Positions 41,002 through 50,860 of a stretch of 64,000 bases of DNA are shown piece by piece (the first letter of the stretch is position 1; every line of letters begins with the position of its first letter). The notes beneath the pieces are model-generated. The model did not search any database. It saw nothing but the letters and a program-made list of their open reading frames with translations, and was not told the origin of the DNA. The position numbers and the translations under genes were made by a program. This DNA is from Berkiella sp964496435. Lineage in GTDB: Bacteria; Pseudomonadota; Gammaproteobacteria; Berkiellales; Berkiellaceae. The stretch lies in NCBI GenBank assembly GCA_964496435.1, contig CAZBZP010000007.1:1-64000 (forward strand), written 5' to 3'.

Positions 41002-43404
41002 TTAATCTACAACAGGTGGTGGCGCGAGCACTTCTCTGGTTCCATTGGATTGAACCTGGCTCACAACCCCTTGCGCTTCCATTTGTTCTATTAATCTTGC
41101 TGCTCGGTTATAGCCAATTTTCAATCGGCGTTGTACTAAGGAAATTGAAGCTTTACGTGCTTCTGTAACAACGGCTATTGCTTGGTCATACAACTCATCT
41201 ATATCGCCTTCTTCCGATGAGAAAGCGCTCACAGTGGATTGTACCACGCTTTCAATATAAGTTGGCTTCCCTAATTTACGTAATTGATTGACCACTTTAT
41301 GGACTTCGTCATCGCTCACAAAAGCACCGTGAATTCGATGAGGCACACCCACGCCGGGGGGTAAATAAAGCATATCACCATGACCTAGCAACTGCTCTGC
41401 ACCGGATTGATCTAAAATGGTGCGTGAGTCGATTCTCGATGAAACTTGGAAGGCAATGCGTGTTGGCACGTTTGCTTTGATTAAGCCGGTAATCACATCC
41501 ACCGAAGGACGCTGCGTTGCTAATATTAAGTGAATACCTGCCGCGCGGGCTTTTTGTGCTATCCGGGCTATTAACTCTTCTACCTTTTTACCCACGACCA
41601 TGATCATGTCTGCAAATTCATCGACGACCACGACAATAAAGGGTAATTTTTCTAAAGGCTCTGGCTTTTCTGTACTGTTAGGATGCCATAAGGGATCTAA
41701 AATGGGGTTTTTGCTCTTTAAGGCATCTTCCACTTTTTGGTTATAGCCTGCTAAATTTCGAACACCAATGGCAGCCATCACTTGATAGCGACGTTCCATT
41801 TCAGCCACGCACCAACGAAGTGCATTAGCAGCATCTTTCATATCCGTTACCACAGGCGTTAGCAAATGGGGAATATGATCATAAACCGCCAACTCTAGCA
41901 TCTTGGGATCAATCAAGATCATGCGAATATCTTCAGGTGAAGACTTATATAAAATACTCAGCAACATTGCATTGATACCAACAGATTTACCAGAGCCGGT
42001 CGTACCTGCAACCAGCAAGTGGGGCATTTTTGCTAAATCCACCGCAACGGGTCTACCTGAAATATCCTTACCCAAAGCCAAGGTTAAGGGGGACATAGAT
42101 TGCTGATAAATCGGATCTTCAAGCACTTCTTTGAGTCTGACTAATTCTCGGTGAGCGTTGGGGATCTCTAAACCAACCACTGATTTACCAGGAATAACTT
42201 CCACCACACGCACGCTGACTACGGAAAGTGAACGTGCTAAATCCTTGGCTAGGCTGGTTATTTTATTTACCTTTATCCCAGCCGCTAAATCTAATTCAAA
42301 GCGGGTAATAACCGGCCCAGGGTGAACCCCCACCACTTTGGCTTCAACCCCAAACTCCAATAAGCGGGTTTCTACCAAACGAGATAATTCCTGCAATTGC
42401 GCAGAGCTAAAACCTTGGCGTGTTTTCTTTTCTGCCATCTCTAGCAAAGATAAAGAAGGTAACTCATGATTGTGAAAACTTGCGCTTGAGGGTACCTCAA
42501 CCACTGCTTCTTTAGCAGGCGTTCTTTTTGGCAGAATGCGCTTGAGGGCAACAGGCTCCTCAACAACAGTTTTCTCCACTTTGGGTTTTAATTTCTTTGC
42601 AAGACGCATAGTGGGGAAAGGCTCATCAAAGTCGTCTTGCAAAAGTAAAGGATCGCGCTCAGGCGCTGCCTTCTTCGCTATTAACGGTTTTTGCTCGGCT
42701 GTTCCTTCTTGCCCTATACTTGGGAAATCTTCCCAGGTTGGTAACTTCATTTGTTTTGCTTTGTGAAAAGCCTTTTCTAATAAGGGCCTCAAAGGACCTT
42801 CTTGTTGAACGGCAAGTAAGGATTTTTGCCCCGCATCTTGCATCAAATCAAACCAGGACAAGCCCGTAAAGAGCGTGATCCCAATTAAAAACAAGGCTAA
42901 CAAGATGACGCTTCCACCAACCGGATTAAGATAGGCCACTGTCCCTGCCTTAACGACAGCACCGAGTAAGCCACCGCTACTCATGGTCATAGCTTGAATT
43001 GTTTTAGTGATATGTAAGCTGGTTAATCCACAACTGGCTGTGAGCGCTAAGAGCATACCTATGCCACGCATTGTCCAAATGAGTGGGCTACCTTGCTGCG
43101 GATTTTCTCGATAAACAACAAAGCCTGCAAAGATTAATGCCATTGGAAACAAATAAGCCATGTAACCAAATGCGGAAAGCAATATATCTGAAAACCAAGC
43201 TCCGGTAAGACCTGCCGCATTATGGACTTCATTGCCAAGCCCCGTGTGAGACCAGGCGGGATCAGCATCCGAAGACGTTACCAAGGCAATAAACAGGTAA
43301 ATGGCAAAAGAGCTCAGTAGGATTAAAGCCCCTTCTCTTAAACGGCGATTTACTTGTAAAGTATCAGCTACAGCTTCCTTTTTTTTTCTCGTTGCTTGCT
43401 TCAT
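41002..43404 (-). CDS. ftsK: DNA translocase FtsK
   Basis: 800 residues, with a much shorter linker than E. coli FtsK (1329). Four or five N-terminal membrane helices (ALILLSSFAIYLFIALVT and on to about residue 190) anchor it at the septum. A linker of about 120 residues, rich in Lys/Glu/Pro, leads to the motor: alpha/beta domain with AKVVGVHPGPVITRFELDLA, Walker A LLVAGTTGSGKSVGINAML near residue 471, Walker B FIVVVVDEFADMIMV, and the C-terminal gamma winged helix (DELYDQAIAVVTEARKASIS; YNRAARLIEQMEAQG) that reads KOPS sites and activates XerCD at dif. It is first of ftsK-lolA-rarA-serS and divergent from trxB. Confidence 0.97.
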   Translation of the reverse strand: MKQATRKKKEAVADTLQVNRRLREGALILLSSFAIYLFIALVTSSDADPAWSHTGLGNEVHNAAGLTGAWFSDILLSAFGYMAYLFPMALIFAGFVVYRENPQQGSPLIWTMRGIGMLLALTASCGLTSLHITKTIQAMTMSSGGLLGAVVKAGTVAYLNPVGGSVILLALFLIGITLFTGLSWFDLMQDAGQKSLLAVQQEGPLRPLLEKAFHKAKQMKLPTWEDFPSIGQEGTAEQKPLIAKKAAPERDPLLLQDDFDEPFPTMRLAKKLKPKVEKTVVEEPVALKRILPKRTPAKEAVVEVPSSASFHNHELPSLSLLEMAEKKTRQGFSSAQLQELSRLVETRLLEFGVEAKVVGVHPGPVITRFELDLAAGIKVNKITSLAKDLARSLSVVSVRVVEVIPGKSVVGLEIPNAHRELVRLKEVLEDPIYQQSMSPLTLALGKDISGRPVAVDLAKMPHLLVAGTTGSGKSVGINAMLLSILYKSSPEDIRMILIDPKMLELAVYDHIPHLLTPVVTDMKDAANALRWCVAEMERRYQVMAAIGVRNLAGYNQKVEDALKSKNPILDPLWHPNSTEKPEPLEKLPFIVVVVDEFADMIMVVGKKVEELIARIAQKARAAGIHLILATQRPSVDVITGLIKANVPTRIAFQVSSRIDSRTILDQSGAEQLLGHGDMLYLPPGVGVPHRIHGAFVSDDEVHKVVNQLRKLGKPTYIESVVQSTVSAFSSEEGDIDELYDQAIAVVTEARKASISLVQRRLKIGYNRAARLIEQMEAQGVVSQVQSNGTREVLAPPPVVD

Positions 43405-43454
43405 GCTTGCCCATCGTCTCTATAGTAGTGAATTCATTCTAGCATGACTTCATT

Positions 43455-43485
43455 TTGACACCACTGATGACGTTGTTAGTATAAT
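43455..43485 (+). promoter_or_regulatory. Sigma-70 promoter of trxB
   Basis: TTGACA (43455-43460) and TATAAT (43480-43485), both perfect consensus, 19-bp spacer. It lies about 70 bases ahead of the trxB start and in the divergent ftsK-trxB gap. Confidence 0.7.
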
Positions 43486-43554
43486 GAACTTCAGCAAAAC
43501 ATAAAAAGCATGTTAATAAACTAAAATAAATGCTATCAATTCGGACAAATAACC

Positions 43555-44511
43555 ATGACAGAGCATATTCATCATCGATTAATCATTTTAGGTTCAGGCC
43601 CTGCTGGATATAGCGCGGCCGTTTATGCAGCCCGCGCTAATCTTAACCCCGTTTTGATTACAGGCTTACAAAAAGGCGGACAGCTAACAACAACTACTGA
43701 TGTCGACAACTGGCCTGGCGATGTTGAAGGGTTACAAGGGCCTGTCTTAATGGAAAGATTGGAACAACATGCTCTTCGCTTTAATACCCAGATCCTTTTT
43801 GATCACATTATGGAAGTCGATCTCAAGCGACGCCCCTTTATTTTAAAAGGCGATTCAGGCACCACCTATACCTGTGATTGCTTGATTATTGCCACAGGTG
43901 CCTCCGCGCGTTATTTAGGACTGCCCTCTGAGGCTGCACACATGGGTAAAGGCGTCAGTGCTTGTGCAACTTGTGATGGATTTTTTTATCGTGGCAAAAA
44001 AGTCGTCGTCATTGGCGGTGGTAATACCGCTGTTGAAGAGGCACTTTATCTTTCTAATATTGCTGCAAGCGTAACCCTTATTCACCGTCGTGATAGCTTA
44101 CGTGCTGAGAAGATAATGCAGCATAAACTCTTTGAAAAAGCCGAAAAGGGCAATGTCACTCTGATGTGGGATCATGCCTTGGACGAAGTACTGGGCAATG
44201 ACATGGGCGTGACTGGTATTCGGGTAAAACATGTTAAAACCGGCGCCACAGAAGAACTCAGTGTGGATGGGGTATTTATTGCCATTGGCCATACGCCCAA
44301 TACCCAGATATTTCATAATCAATTAGAAATGCATGATGGCTATATTGTGGTTAAAAGTGGCATTAAAGGTAATGCAACTGCAACCAGCGTGCCTGGCGTC
44401 TTTGCTGCTGGCGACGTGGCCGATCATGTTTATCGTCAAGCAGTTACCTCAGCAGGCACAGGCTGTATGGCAGCGCTAGATGCTGAAAAATACCTTGAAG
44501 ATATTAAATGA
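43555..44511 (+). CDS. trxB: Thioredoxin-disulfide reductase
   Basis: 318 residues, usual length. An FAD/NADPH flavoenzyme that reduces thioredoxin. The FAD dinucleotide motif is LILGSGPAGYSAAVYAARAN, the redox-active CATCDGFFY lies at about residues 138-146, the NADPH motif is VVVIGGGNTAVEEALYLS, and the final FAD motif is GVFAAGDVADHVYRQAVTSA. It overlaps aat by four bases (start ATG within its stop), so the two are translationally coupled. Confidence 0.97.
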   Translation: MTEHIHHRLIILGSGPAGYSAAVYAARANLNPVLITGLQKGGQLTTTTDVDNWPGDVEGLQGPVLMERLEQHALRFNTQILFDHIMEVDLKRRPFILKGDSGTTYTCDCLIIATGASARYLGLPSEAAHMGKGVSACATCDGFFYRGKKVVVIGGGNTAVEEALYLSNIAASVTLIHRRDSLRAEKIMQHKLFEKAEKGNVTLMWDHALDEVLGNDMGVTGIRVKHVKTGATEELSVDGVFIAIGHTPNTQIFHNQLEMHDGYIVVKSGIKGNATATSVPGVFAAGDVADHVYRQAVTSAGTGCMAALDAEKYLEDIK

Positions 44512-45206
44512 AGGAACTGGAGATCCCTTTTCACTTAACTGAGGATGTCCATTACTTTCCACCACCACACCTTGCCTTAGAAGAACCCAATGGCCTCTTG
44601 GCCATTGGGGGCAGTCTAGAACCTGAACGTTTATTGGCCGCTTACCAACAAGGTATTTTCCCCTGGTTTTCACAGGAGCCAATTCTATGGTGGAGCCCTG
44701 AACCCAGAACGGTTTTATTTCTTGATGATTTGCATATCTCTGCAAGCATGCAAAAAGTGCTCAAGCGTCAAGATTTTGAAATCAAAATGGATTCAGCATT
44801 TTCACAAGTGATTGCTCACTGCGCAAAGCTCCGCGCCAAGGAGCCAGGTACTTGGATAACCCCCGCCATGCAAGCAGCCTACTGTAAGCTCCATGAGATG
44901 GGTTATGCACATTCGCTTGAGGTATACAGGCAAAATAAGCTTATCGGTGGCATCTATGGCGTGTCATTAGGAAAACTTTTTTTTGGTGAGTCGATGTTTA
45001 GCTTGCAGGTTAATGCTTCTAAAATCGCCCTCATTTTTCTAGTTCGTCAGCTTAAATCATGGGGCTTTGACTTCATCGATTGCCAAATGTGGACGCCACA
45101 CTTGGCTTCAATGGGTGCATCTACCCTCTCTCGCGATAAATTTATTGATTTAGTGAGCCAGAATAACAGCTTAGAAACCAAGCGTGGAAAGTGGCAAGCA
45201 AGCTAA
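44508..45206 (+). CDS. aat: Leucyl/phenylalanyl-tRNA-protein transferase
   Basis: 232 residues. It adds Leu or Phe to Arg/Lys N-termini, creating N-degrons for ClpS-ClpAP. Family motifs are GIFPWFSQEPILWWSPEPRT, GGIYGVSLGKLFFGESMFS and FDFIDCQMWTPHLASMGA. It is overlapped by trxB and 66 bp before infA. The N-end-rule partners clpS and clpA are also in this window, an arrangement shared with E. coli. Confidence 0.97.
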   Translation: MKELEIPFHLTEDVHYFPPPHLALEEPNGLLAIGGSLEPERLLAAYQQGIFPWFSQEPILWWSPEPRTVLFLDDLHISASMQKVLKRQDFEIKMDSAFSQVIAHCAKLRAKEPGTWITPAMQAAYCKLHEMGYAHSLEVYRQNKLIGGIYGVSLGKLFFGESMFSLQVNASKIALIFLVRQLKSWGFDFIDCQMWTPHLASMGASTLSRDKFIDLVSQNNSLETKRGKWQAS

Positions 45207-45272
45207 AGGAGTTTATTGGGGAGTGATAATTTGGTAGGATGACGCGCACAACGTAAATTGTTAGGAAGGGCT

Positions 45273-45536
45273 ATGGCAAAAGAAGATCATATTGAAATGG
45301 AAGGGACGGTGACTGAAACCCTACCCAATACCATGTTTAGAGTAGAACTCGACAATAAACATATTGTCACTGCTCATATCTCAGGCAGAATGAGAAAGAA
45401 CTATATTCGTATCCTAACCGGCGATCGCGTGACAGTGCAGCTCACTCCTTACGATCTGACCAAAGGCCGCATTATCTTCCGTAATCGCGATGGCAGACCC
45501 GGTGGAGATAAAGATACTTCTACTGATGAAGAATAA
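45273..45536 (+). CDS. infA: Translation initiation factor IF-1 with acidic C-terminal tail
   Basis: 87 residues from the ATG at 45273 (AGGAAGG upstream); an in-frame TTG five codons earlier is unlikely. The S1/OB-fold body is canonical: EMEGTVTETLPNTMFRVELD, HISGRMRKNYIRILTGDRVT, LTPYDLTKGRIIFRNRDG. It blocks the ribosomal A site during initiation. E. coli IF-1 ends about residue 72; here an extra 15 residues (RPGGDKDTSTDEE) form an acidic tail. It follows aat, as in E. coli. Confidence 0.95.
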   Translation: MAKEDHIEMEGTVTETLPNTMFRVELDNKHIVTAHISGRMRKNYIRILTGDRVTVQLTPYDLTKGRIIFRNRDGRPGGDKDTSTDEE

Positions 45537-45543
45537 ACACCCT

Positions 45544-45577
45544 TGATGCCAGCGGCTCAAATGAGCTCCTGGCATCA
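45544..45577 (+). terminator. Hairpin after infA
   Basis: TGATGCCAG (45544-45552) and CTGGCATCA (45569-45577), with an inner GCTC/GAGC pairing. A T-tract is absent, so it may be a 3'-end stabilising hairpin rather than a true terminator. Confidence 0.5.
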
Positions 45578-45614
45578 GACACATCCCATTCGCTGTTGAT
45601 GAAAATATTATGAG

Positions 45615-47657
45615 CTAGTGGCTAAAATACTTTCTTGCCAGAGAAATATTTAGCTCGCCTTCATTTTCTTTATTCAGGATCTTAATTCTTTCTCTCTTCG
45701 CGTTGATTGAATTATCAATATTCTCTAAATAGAAATAACAATTTAAATAATATTGGTATTGATTCCGATGCTCATTATAGCTAAATATCTTTGCAATCAG
45801 CGCTTCGCAAGCTCCACCATTAGTATGTTCGTGCTGCATCTCATCTATTTCCTTATCAATTTTTGCCAGTGCCTCTTGAATATCCTTTTTGTTTTCAAAA
45901 CCACATGTCGCAACGATTTGTCTGTATTTTTCTTTGAACAATTCTTGTTGCTTTATGGTTGCCTCAAGTCCGCCTATTTCTTTAATTAAATTTTCACAAG
46001 GTATTAGTTCTTTTTCTTTGAATTGCGGTAATGCCCTAAACGCACTGGCATGCACAGGCGTTGAAATTGGCATTGGCGCAGGCGTTGGTGTTTGAGATGA
46101 AATAGGTGAATTAATAGCTTTTGTCGCAGCTAAAGCTGTTTTGCCTTTATATTTGTTAACATAATTCCTTTCAAACCATCTCTCATCCAGCTTGAATGCC
46201 TTAGGCGGCATATGAAATAGTTCTGGCTGATAGGCTTTAGTTCGATAAAGCACTATTTCAGAAGTGTTTTTTGATTTTGTAAAATCAGATTTCGTATCAT
46301 AAATTAAAGGCTCAGCTAATTTTTCATAGTAATGAGATAAATCATTGTCTAAATAATACTTTAAGCAATCCAGTAATTTAATTGATTTTTTCCCTGTAAT
46401 ATTTGCCAAATTGATTGCCAACACCCCGCCAGTATCAAGGGCTTTATAACTGACATGAACACTATGATATAGAAAATTATATACCCAAGAATCTATTTTA
46501 TTATATCTGTTATAGGATTGTTCGCTGCCAGGATATTCTTCTCTTTTAAAATAAGGTGGTGAAAATGCCACCAAATCATTTCTCACATTGTCAGGGTTTA
46601 ATTCTTGTTCCGATAAATCTTCCATGGGTTTATCATAAAAATAACAAGTTGTTTCATTGTCAGGATCGTAAGCAGCTTGAATCATTTTAACAATCGGCAA
46701 CAAGTTTGTATTAGGATCGGTCTCGATATAACGTTTAATGCTATCGGTTGCCAAAGCGCCAACCAACCTGTCCCCCCAACCGCCGCATAGGTTAAGATAT
46801 TTCTCTACCTTTTTATTGGTTTTCTCATGGATTAAATGACATAAATATTTTATGGTGGCAGGTTTAAATTGTGCAGGAACGAAATCCCTTGTCAATCCAT
46901 TCACAAAATTTTGTTTAAGACATTTGTTTTTCTTTAAATAAGAAACTAATTTGCCGACTAATTGTGGCGCCTCCCATACCTCGCTAAATGAAAGGTTTGA
47001 TTCCCTTGCACAATTAAAACGTTGGTCTTGCATAAAGTAATTTGAAGCTTTCATGCCAACCAGGCTGTTGTTTAAATAGGCACCAGAATGTGCTTTCAAT
47101 GCCTGAAAATCCGCCTTAGATTCTTCCAAAGAGTGTTTATGTGTATAAAGTGGCAATTTAATCTTTGTTTTTTCAATTACGATGCGAATAGCTATCGCAC
47201 AATACATTAAAAGCTTAGCGTTATCTTTTTCTTTGCCAGAATATATTTCTTCAAACTCCTTTTCTTTTGCCTCAATATAATCTTTAGGGATCTCGAAGTG
47301 TGCAATGTTAATTTTATGTTTATTTGGAATTCCCCATTCTTCATTTTTTAATATCTCACTGTAGAAAGCTGAAAGTGCTTTATCATTTAATTCATCTATA
47401 GGGAAGACCATTTTTGCATTGGAACCGCTATAAAAATCAAAGTCTTGCGGGAAATAAGTTTTAATCGTATCGGTTAAGCCTAAGGAATCTAGAAAAGAAT
47501 GTATTGACATCTTGCCAGCTTGACTGCCAACGCCATCGTTTAAACTTGAATTTTTCTTCAATTTTAAAGCATTTTCTTGCTTTTGTTTTATCCGTGATTT
47601 TGATTTCTTTGAGATAAGCTCTTCGTTGATAATTTCTTCTTGGGCGCCGCGTTTCAT
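45615..47657 (-). CDS. DNA-methyltransferase-like protein with SPPY motif
   Basis: 680 residues. A basic N-terminus (KKSKSRIKQKQENALKLKKN) leads to an uncharacterised region up to about 270. A SAM-methyltransferase fold follows: motif I is YLNLCGGWGDRLVGALATDS near 290, and the catalytic LVAFSPPYFKREEYPGSEQS near 365 resembles the (S/D)PPY motif of N4-cytosine/N6-adenine DNA methylases; later GGVLAINLANITG. A Pro/Thr-rich linker (PTPAPMPISTP) near 520-540 precedes a C-terminal coiled coil. It modifies DNA or RNA by inference. No endonuclease partner is present. It sits alone between infA and clpA, genes with a conserved neighbourhood, so it was inserted there. AGGA precedes the ATG. Confidence 0.7.
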   Translation of the reverse strand: MKRGAQEEIINEELISKKSKSRIKQKQENALKLKKNSSLNDGVGSQAGKMSIHSFLDSLGLTDTIKTYFPQDFDFYSGSNAKMVFPIDELNDKALSAFYSEILKNEEWGIPNKHKINIAHFEIPKDYIEAKEKEFEEIYSGKEKDNAKLLMYCAIAIRIVIEKTKIKLPLYTHKHSLEESKADFQALKAHSGAYLNNSLVGMKASNYFMQDQRFNCARESNLSFSEVWEAPQLVGKLVSYLKKNKCLKQNFVNGLTRDFVPAQFKPATIKYLCHLIHEKTNKKVEKYLNLCGGWGDRLVGALATDSIKRYIETDPNTNLLPIVKMIQAAYDPDNETTCYFYDKPMEDLSEQELNPDNVRNDLVAFSPPYFKREEYPGSEQSYNRYNKIDSWVYNFLYHSVHVSYKALDTGGVLAINLANITGKKSIKLLDCLKYYLDNDLSHYYEKLAEPLIYDTKSDFTKSKNTSEIVLYRTKAYQPELFHMPPKAFKLDERWFERNYVNKYKGKTALAATKAINSPISSQTPTPAPMPISTPVHASAFRALPQFKEKELIPCENLIKEIGGLEATIKQQELFKEKYRQIVATCGFENKKDIQEALAKIDKEIDEMQHEHTNGGACEALIAKIFSYNEHRNQYQYYLNCYFYLENIDNSINAKRERIKILNKENEGELNISLARKYFSH

Positions 47658-47976
47658 ATGTCATTCCTGATGCTTGGGTTTAGGATAATAAACCCCGGCT
47701 CGTTCCCTGAATCTAGATGTGAAGCGCTAGACTACACCAGTCCTCGAATTTTCCCTGTCGAGAAGAGTAAAAAGCACATTAGCATTACTTAGCTGGGCAA
47801 CACAGATGCGTAAAATGCGACAAATACTAAATAAATGCAATTTGTCTTCACACATTGCGCACTGAGCGCAAAAAGACACAGCATATCTGTCCATTTATCG
47901 GAATACATTTGTTCAATTGAAAAGACAATAAAATTGACGCACTTTATGCGTCAATTCTATTGAAGAATTGCTGAAA
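47658..47976. other. Intergenic region between methyltransferase and clpA
   Basis: No gene seen. It holds the clpA terminator hairpin at 47933-47956 and AT-rich sequence upstream of the methyltransferase gene, which must contain that gene's promoter. Confidence 0.55.
47933..47956 (-). terminator. Intrinsic terminator of clpA
   Basis: AATTGACGCA and TGCGTCAATT pair around a short loop, followed on the minus strand by TTTTATT. It lies 21 bases beyond the clpA stop. Confidence 0.75.
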
Positions 47977-50241
47977 TTATTCGGTGGATTCAAAAACCTT
48001 TATGCTAATGCCACTTTCATCAACCGTCACTTCTACTGAACCACCCAAGGAAAGCTTACCAAAGAGTAACTCATCGGCGAGCGGCTTTTTGAGCTGTTCT
48101 TGAATCAAGCGGGCCATTGGTCTTGCACCCATTTTCTTGTCATAACCTTTTTCAGCCAACCATTTACGTGCTTTTGAATCCACTTCAATGGTCACTTCTT
48201 TATCAGCTAAACGTGCAGTTAACTCATCAATAAATTTATCAACAACACGCTCAATCACTGATTCATTTAAAGGCTCAAACTGAATAATGGCATCAAGACG
48301 ATTTCTAAATTCTGGTGTGAAGGTTTTTTGAATAGCCCCCATTCCATCAGTACTATGTGCTTGTTCTTTAAAACCAATGGAATTTCTTTCCATTAATGCA
48401 GCACCTGCATTTGTCGTCATGATTAAAGTCACATGACGAAAATCTGCTTTTCGACCATTGGTATCGGTTAAAGAACCGTGATCCATCACTTGTAATAACA
48501 AGTTAAAAACATCAGGATGGGCTTTTTCAATTTCATCTAATAAAACAACAGAATGTGGATTTTTGGTTACCGCTTCAGTTAACAAACCACCATGATCATA
48601 ACCCACATATCCCGGGGGCGCGCCAATTAGTCTTGATACCGTATGGCTTTCCAAATACTCTGACATATCAAAACGAATAAGTTCAACACCCAAGGTTTTT
48701 GCTAATTGTTTTGACACTTCTGTTTTACCAACCCCTGTTGGGCCAGCAAACAAAAAGCAACCTATGGGTTTGTCTGGATCACTCAAACCTGAGCGTCCCA
48801 TTTTAACCGCTGTTGTTAAATAATGAATGGCTTTATCTTGACCAAATACTTTGGCTCTTAAATCATCCTCTAAATTTGCTAACAAAGATTTGTCAGAGGA
48901 TGAAACAGATTTTGAAGGTATACGTGCCATTCTCGCAACAATATGTTCAACTTCTTTAACACCAATCACTTTCTTACGGCGACGTTCTGGCAATAAACGT
49001 TGATATGCGCCAGCTTCATCAACCACGTCAATGGCTTTATCTGGCATAAATCTGTCACGTATATATCGCCCTGCTAATTCAGCCGCTGCTTTTAATGCTG
49101 CGCCGGTATAGCGAATTTGATGGTGTTGTTCAAAATGGGATTTGATCCCTTTGAGAATGCGAATGGTTTCTTCAACAGAAGGTTCGCGTATATCAATTTT
49201 TTGAAAACGTCTTGCTAAGGCTCTGTCTTTTTCAAAAATACCACGGTATTCTTGGTAAGTTGTGGAACCTATGCAACGCAAATCCCCTGTTGCTAACATG
49301 GGTTTAATTAAATTGGAGGCATCCATCACACCGCCAGAAGCTGCACCTGCACCAATGATGGTATGAATTTCGTCAATAAATAAGACTGCCCCTGAATCGC
49401 GTTTTAGGTGTTGAAGTAAGGATTTAAACCTTTTTTCAAAGTCACCACGATATTTGGTACCGGCAAGTAATGAACCTAAATCTAGCGCATAAACCGTGCA
49501 ATGGTGTAAAGCTCTAGGTACTTTACCTTCAACAATCGCCTTAGCCAAACCTTCTGCAATGGCGGTTTTACCCACACCAGCTTCCCCCACATATAGTGGG
49601 TTGTTTTTGCGACGGCGGCAGAGGATTTGTACGGTACGTTCTAATTCTTGGGTTCTGCCAATCAGCGGATCAATTTTGCCTTGTTTTGCCAAGACATTTA
49701 AATTAATCGCATAGGCTTCTAATGGACTCTTAGCGGGCGCTTCATGGGAACCTTCATGATCAAGCGATTGCTCAATTTCAGGTTCATCCATTTCGCGAGG
49801 CTCTTCCACTTTGGAGATCCCATGAGAGATGAAATTAACCACATCCAAACGCGTAATATTTTCTTGCTTTAAGAAATACACGGCTTGGCTTTCTTGTTCA
49901 CTAAATATAGCTGCTAAGACATTAGCCCCAGTGACTTCTTCTCTTCCTGCTGATTGCACATGAAAGACAGCTCTTTGCAACACACGTTGAAAACCGAGTG
50001 TTGGCTGCGTCTCACGATGTGATTCAGTAGAAGGAATTAATGGCGTTGTCTCATCAACAAATGTTTGTAAATCTTGTCTGAGGCGTTCTACATCTGCCCC
50101 ACATGACCGTAGCACATTAGAAGCTGCAGAGTTGTCGAGCAAAGCCAACAATAGATGCTCAACTGTCATGAATTCATGACGCTTTTCCCTGGCTTCTTTA
50201 AATGCAAGGTTGAGCGTCATTTCTAGTTCTTTGCTCAACAT
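47977..50241 (-). CDS. clpA: ATP-dependent Clp protease ATP-binding subunit ClpA
   Basis: 754 residues from the ATG at 50239-50241, with GGAGGAGAG upstream; an in-frame start 54 bases earlier would overlap the clpS spacer and is not needed. E. coli ClpA is 758. An N-domain (LSKELEMTLNLAFKEAREKR) binds ClpS. The first AAA module has Walker A PLYVGEAGVGKTAIAEGLAK near 220, the second has FAGPTGVGKTEVSKQLAKTL near 500, and arginine fingers follow. It unfolds N-degron and SsrA substrates for ClpP, which is elsewhere. It is 32 bp downstream of clpS. Confidence 0.97.
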   Translation of the reverse strand: MLSKELEMTLNLAFKEAREKRHEFMTVEHLLLALLDNSAASNVLRSCGADVERLRQDLQTFVDETTPLIPSTESHRETQPTLGFQRVLQRAVFHVQSAGREEVTGANVLAAIFSEQESQAVYFLKQENITRLDVVNFISHGISKVEEPREMDEPEIEQSLDHEGSHEAPAKSPLEAYAINLNVLAKQGKIDPLIGRTQELERTVQILCRRRKNNPLYVGEAGVGKTAIAEGLAKAIVEGKVPRALHHCTVYALDLGSLLAGTKYRGDFEKRFKSLLQHLKRDSGAVLFIDEIHTIIGAGAASGGVMDASNLIKPMLATGDLRCIGSTTYQEYRGIFEKDRALARRFQKIDIREPSVEETIRILKGIKSHFEQHHQIRYTGAALKAAAELAGRYIRDRFMPDKAIDVVDEAGAYQRLLPERRRKKVIGVKEVEHIVARMARIPSKSVSSSDKSLLANLEDDLRAKVFGQDKAIHYLTTAVKMGRSGLSDPDKPIGCFLFAGPTGVGKTEVSKQLAKTLGVELIRFDMSEYLESHTVSRLIGAPPGYVGYDHGGLLTEAVTKNPHSVVLLDEIEKAHPDVFNLLLQVMDHGSLTDTNGRKADFRHVTLIMTTNAGAALMERNSIGFKEQAHSTDGMGAIQKTFTPEFRNRLDAIIQFEPLNESVIERVVDKFIDELTARLADKEVTIEVDSKARKWLAEKGYDKKMGARPMARLIQEQLKKPLADELLFGKLSLGGSVEVTVDESGISIKVFESTE

Positions 50242-50273
50242 GGCACTCTCCTCCCGGCGTCGGATATTTAAAG

Positions 50274-50597
50274 TTATACTTTTTCCATTTTGCAAAGCAA
50301 CGGATGTTCGTTCAGCCTTGCAAATTCGTTAACTTGTGCTACCTTTGTTTCAGCAATATCGCGTGTGAAAAAACCGCATATTGCTTTGCCGTGGTTGTGT
50401 ACATCTAACATCACTTTCACGGCTTGAGGATAACTCATAGCAAAAAACTGTTGTAAAACGACTACTACAAAATCCATCGGTGTATAATCGTCGTTGAGAA
50501 GATACACCATGTACTTCGCAGGGCGGCTGAGTTTAGATTTACTCTTGTCAGCCTTGACTGTTGGGGACACTGCCCCCCGACCAGATAACGTGCCCAT
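50274..50597 (-). CDS. clpS: ATP-dependent Clp protease adaptor ClpS
   Basis: 107 residues. It delivers N-degron substrates to ClpA. Family core: YMVYLLNDDYTPMDFVVVVL QQFF, VMLDVHNHGKAICGFFTRDI with the conserved His residues, and LNEHPLLCKMEKV. The N-terminal 28 residues are a flexible, basic extension, as expected for the ClpS tail that inhibits or engages ClpA. It is first of clpS-clpA and divergent from the CspD-like gene, the same neighbourhood as in E. coli. Confidence 0.96.
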   Translation of the reverse strand: MGTLSGRGAVSPTVKADKSKSKLSRPAKYMVYLLNDDYTPMDFVVVVLQQFFAMSYPQAVKVMLDVHNHGKAICGFFTRDIAETKVAQVNEFARLNEHPLLCKMEKV

Positions 50598-50860
50598 AAT
50601 CTGATATTAGCCAACGATTGGCATCCTCGCTGTGATAAACCAAAAAATTTCGCTTAATTTATTGTCGCATAGATATTTTAATTTAGATAGAAATATAACT
50701 ATTTGCATTTTTTATTTAAAGTCTTGACTGAGTAACCGTTTATGTACAACAGTTAGGGGGTTCTCATCCTATAGGTTGAGGGGGATGAGTACGTTTAAAT
50801 GATCAGTTTAGCCTCTAAAGTTAATTTTTTAAGGCTTAGTATTAAATAAAGGGATTTTAT

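Noticed and set aside
47977..50295. 772-residue form of ClpA
   Set aside because: The extra 18 residues lack family similarity; GGAGGAGAG directly precedes the ATG at 50239-50241 and gives the family length.
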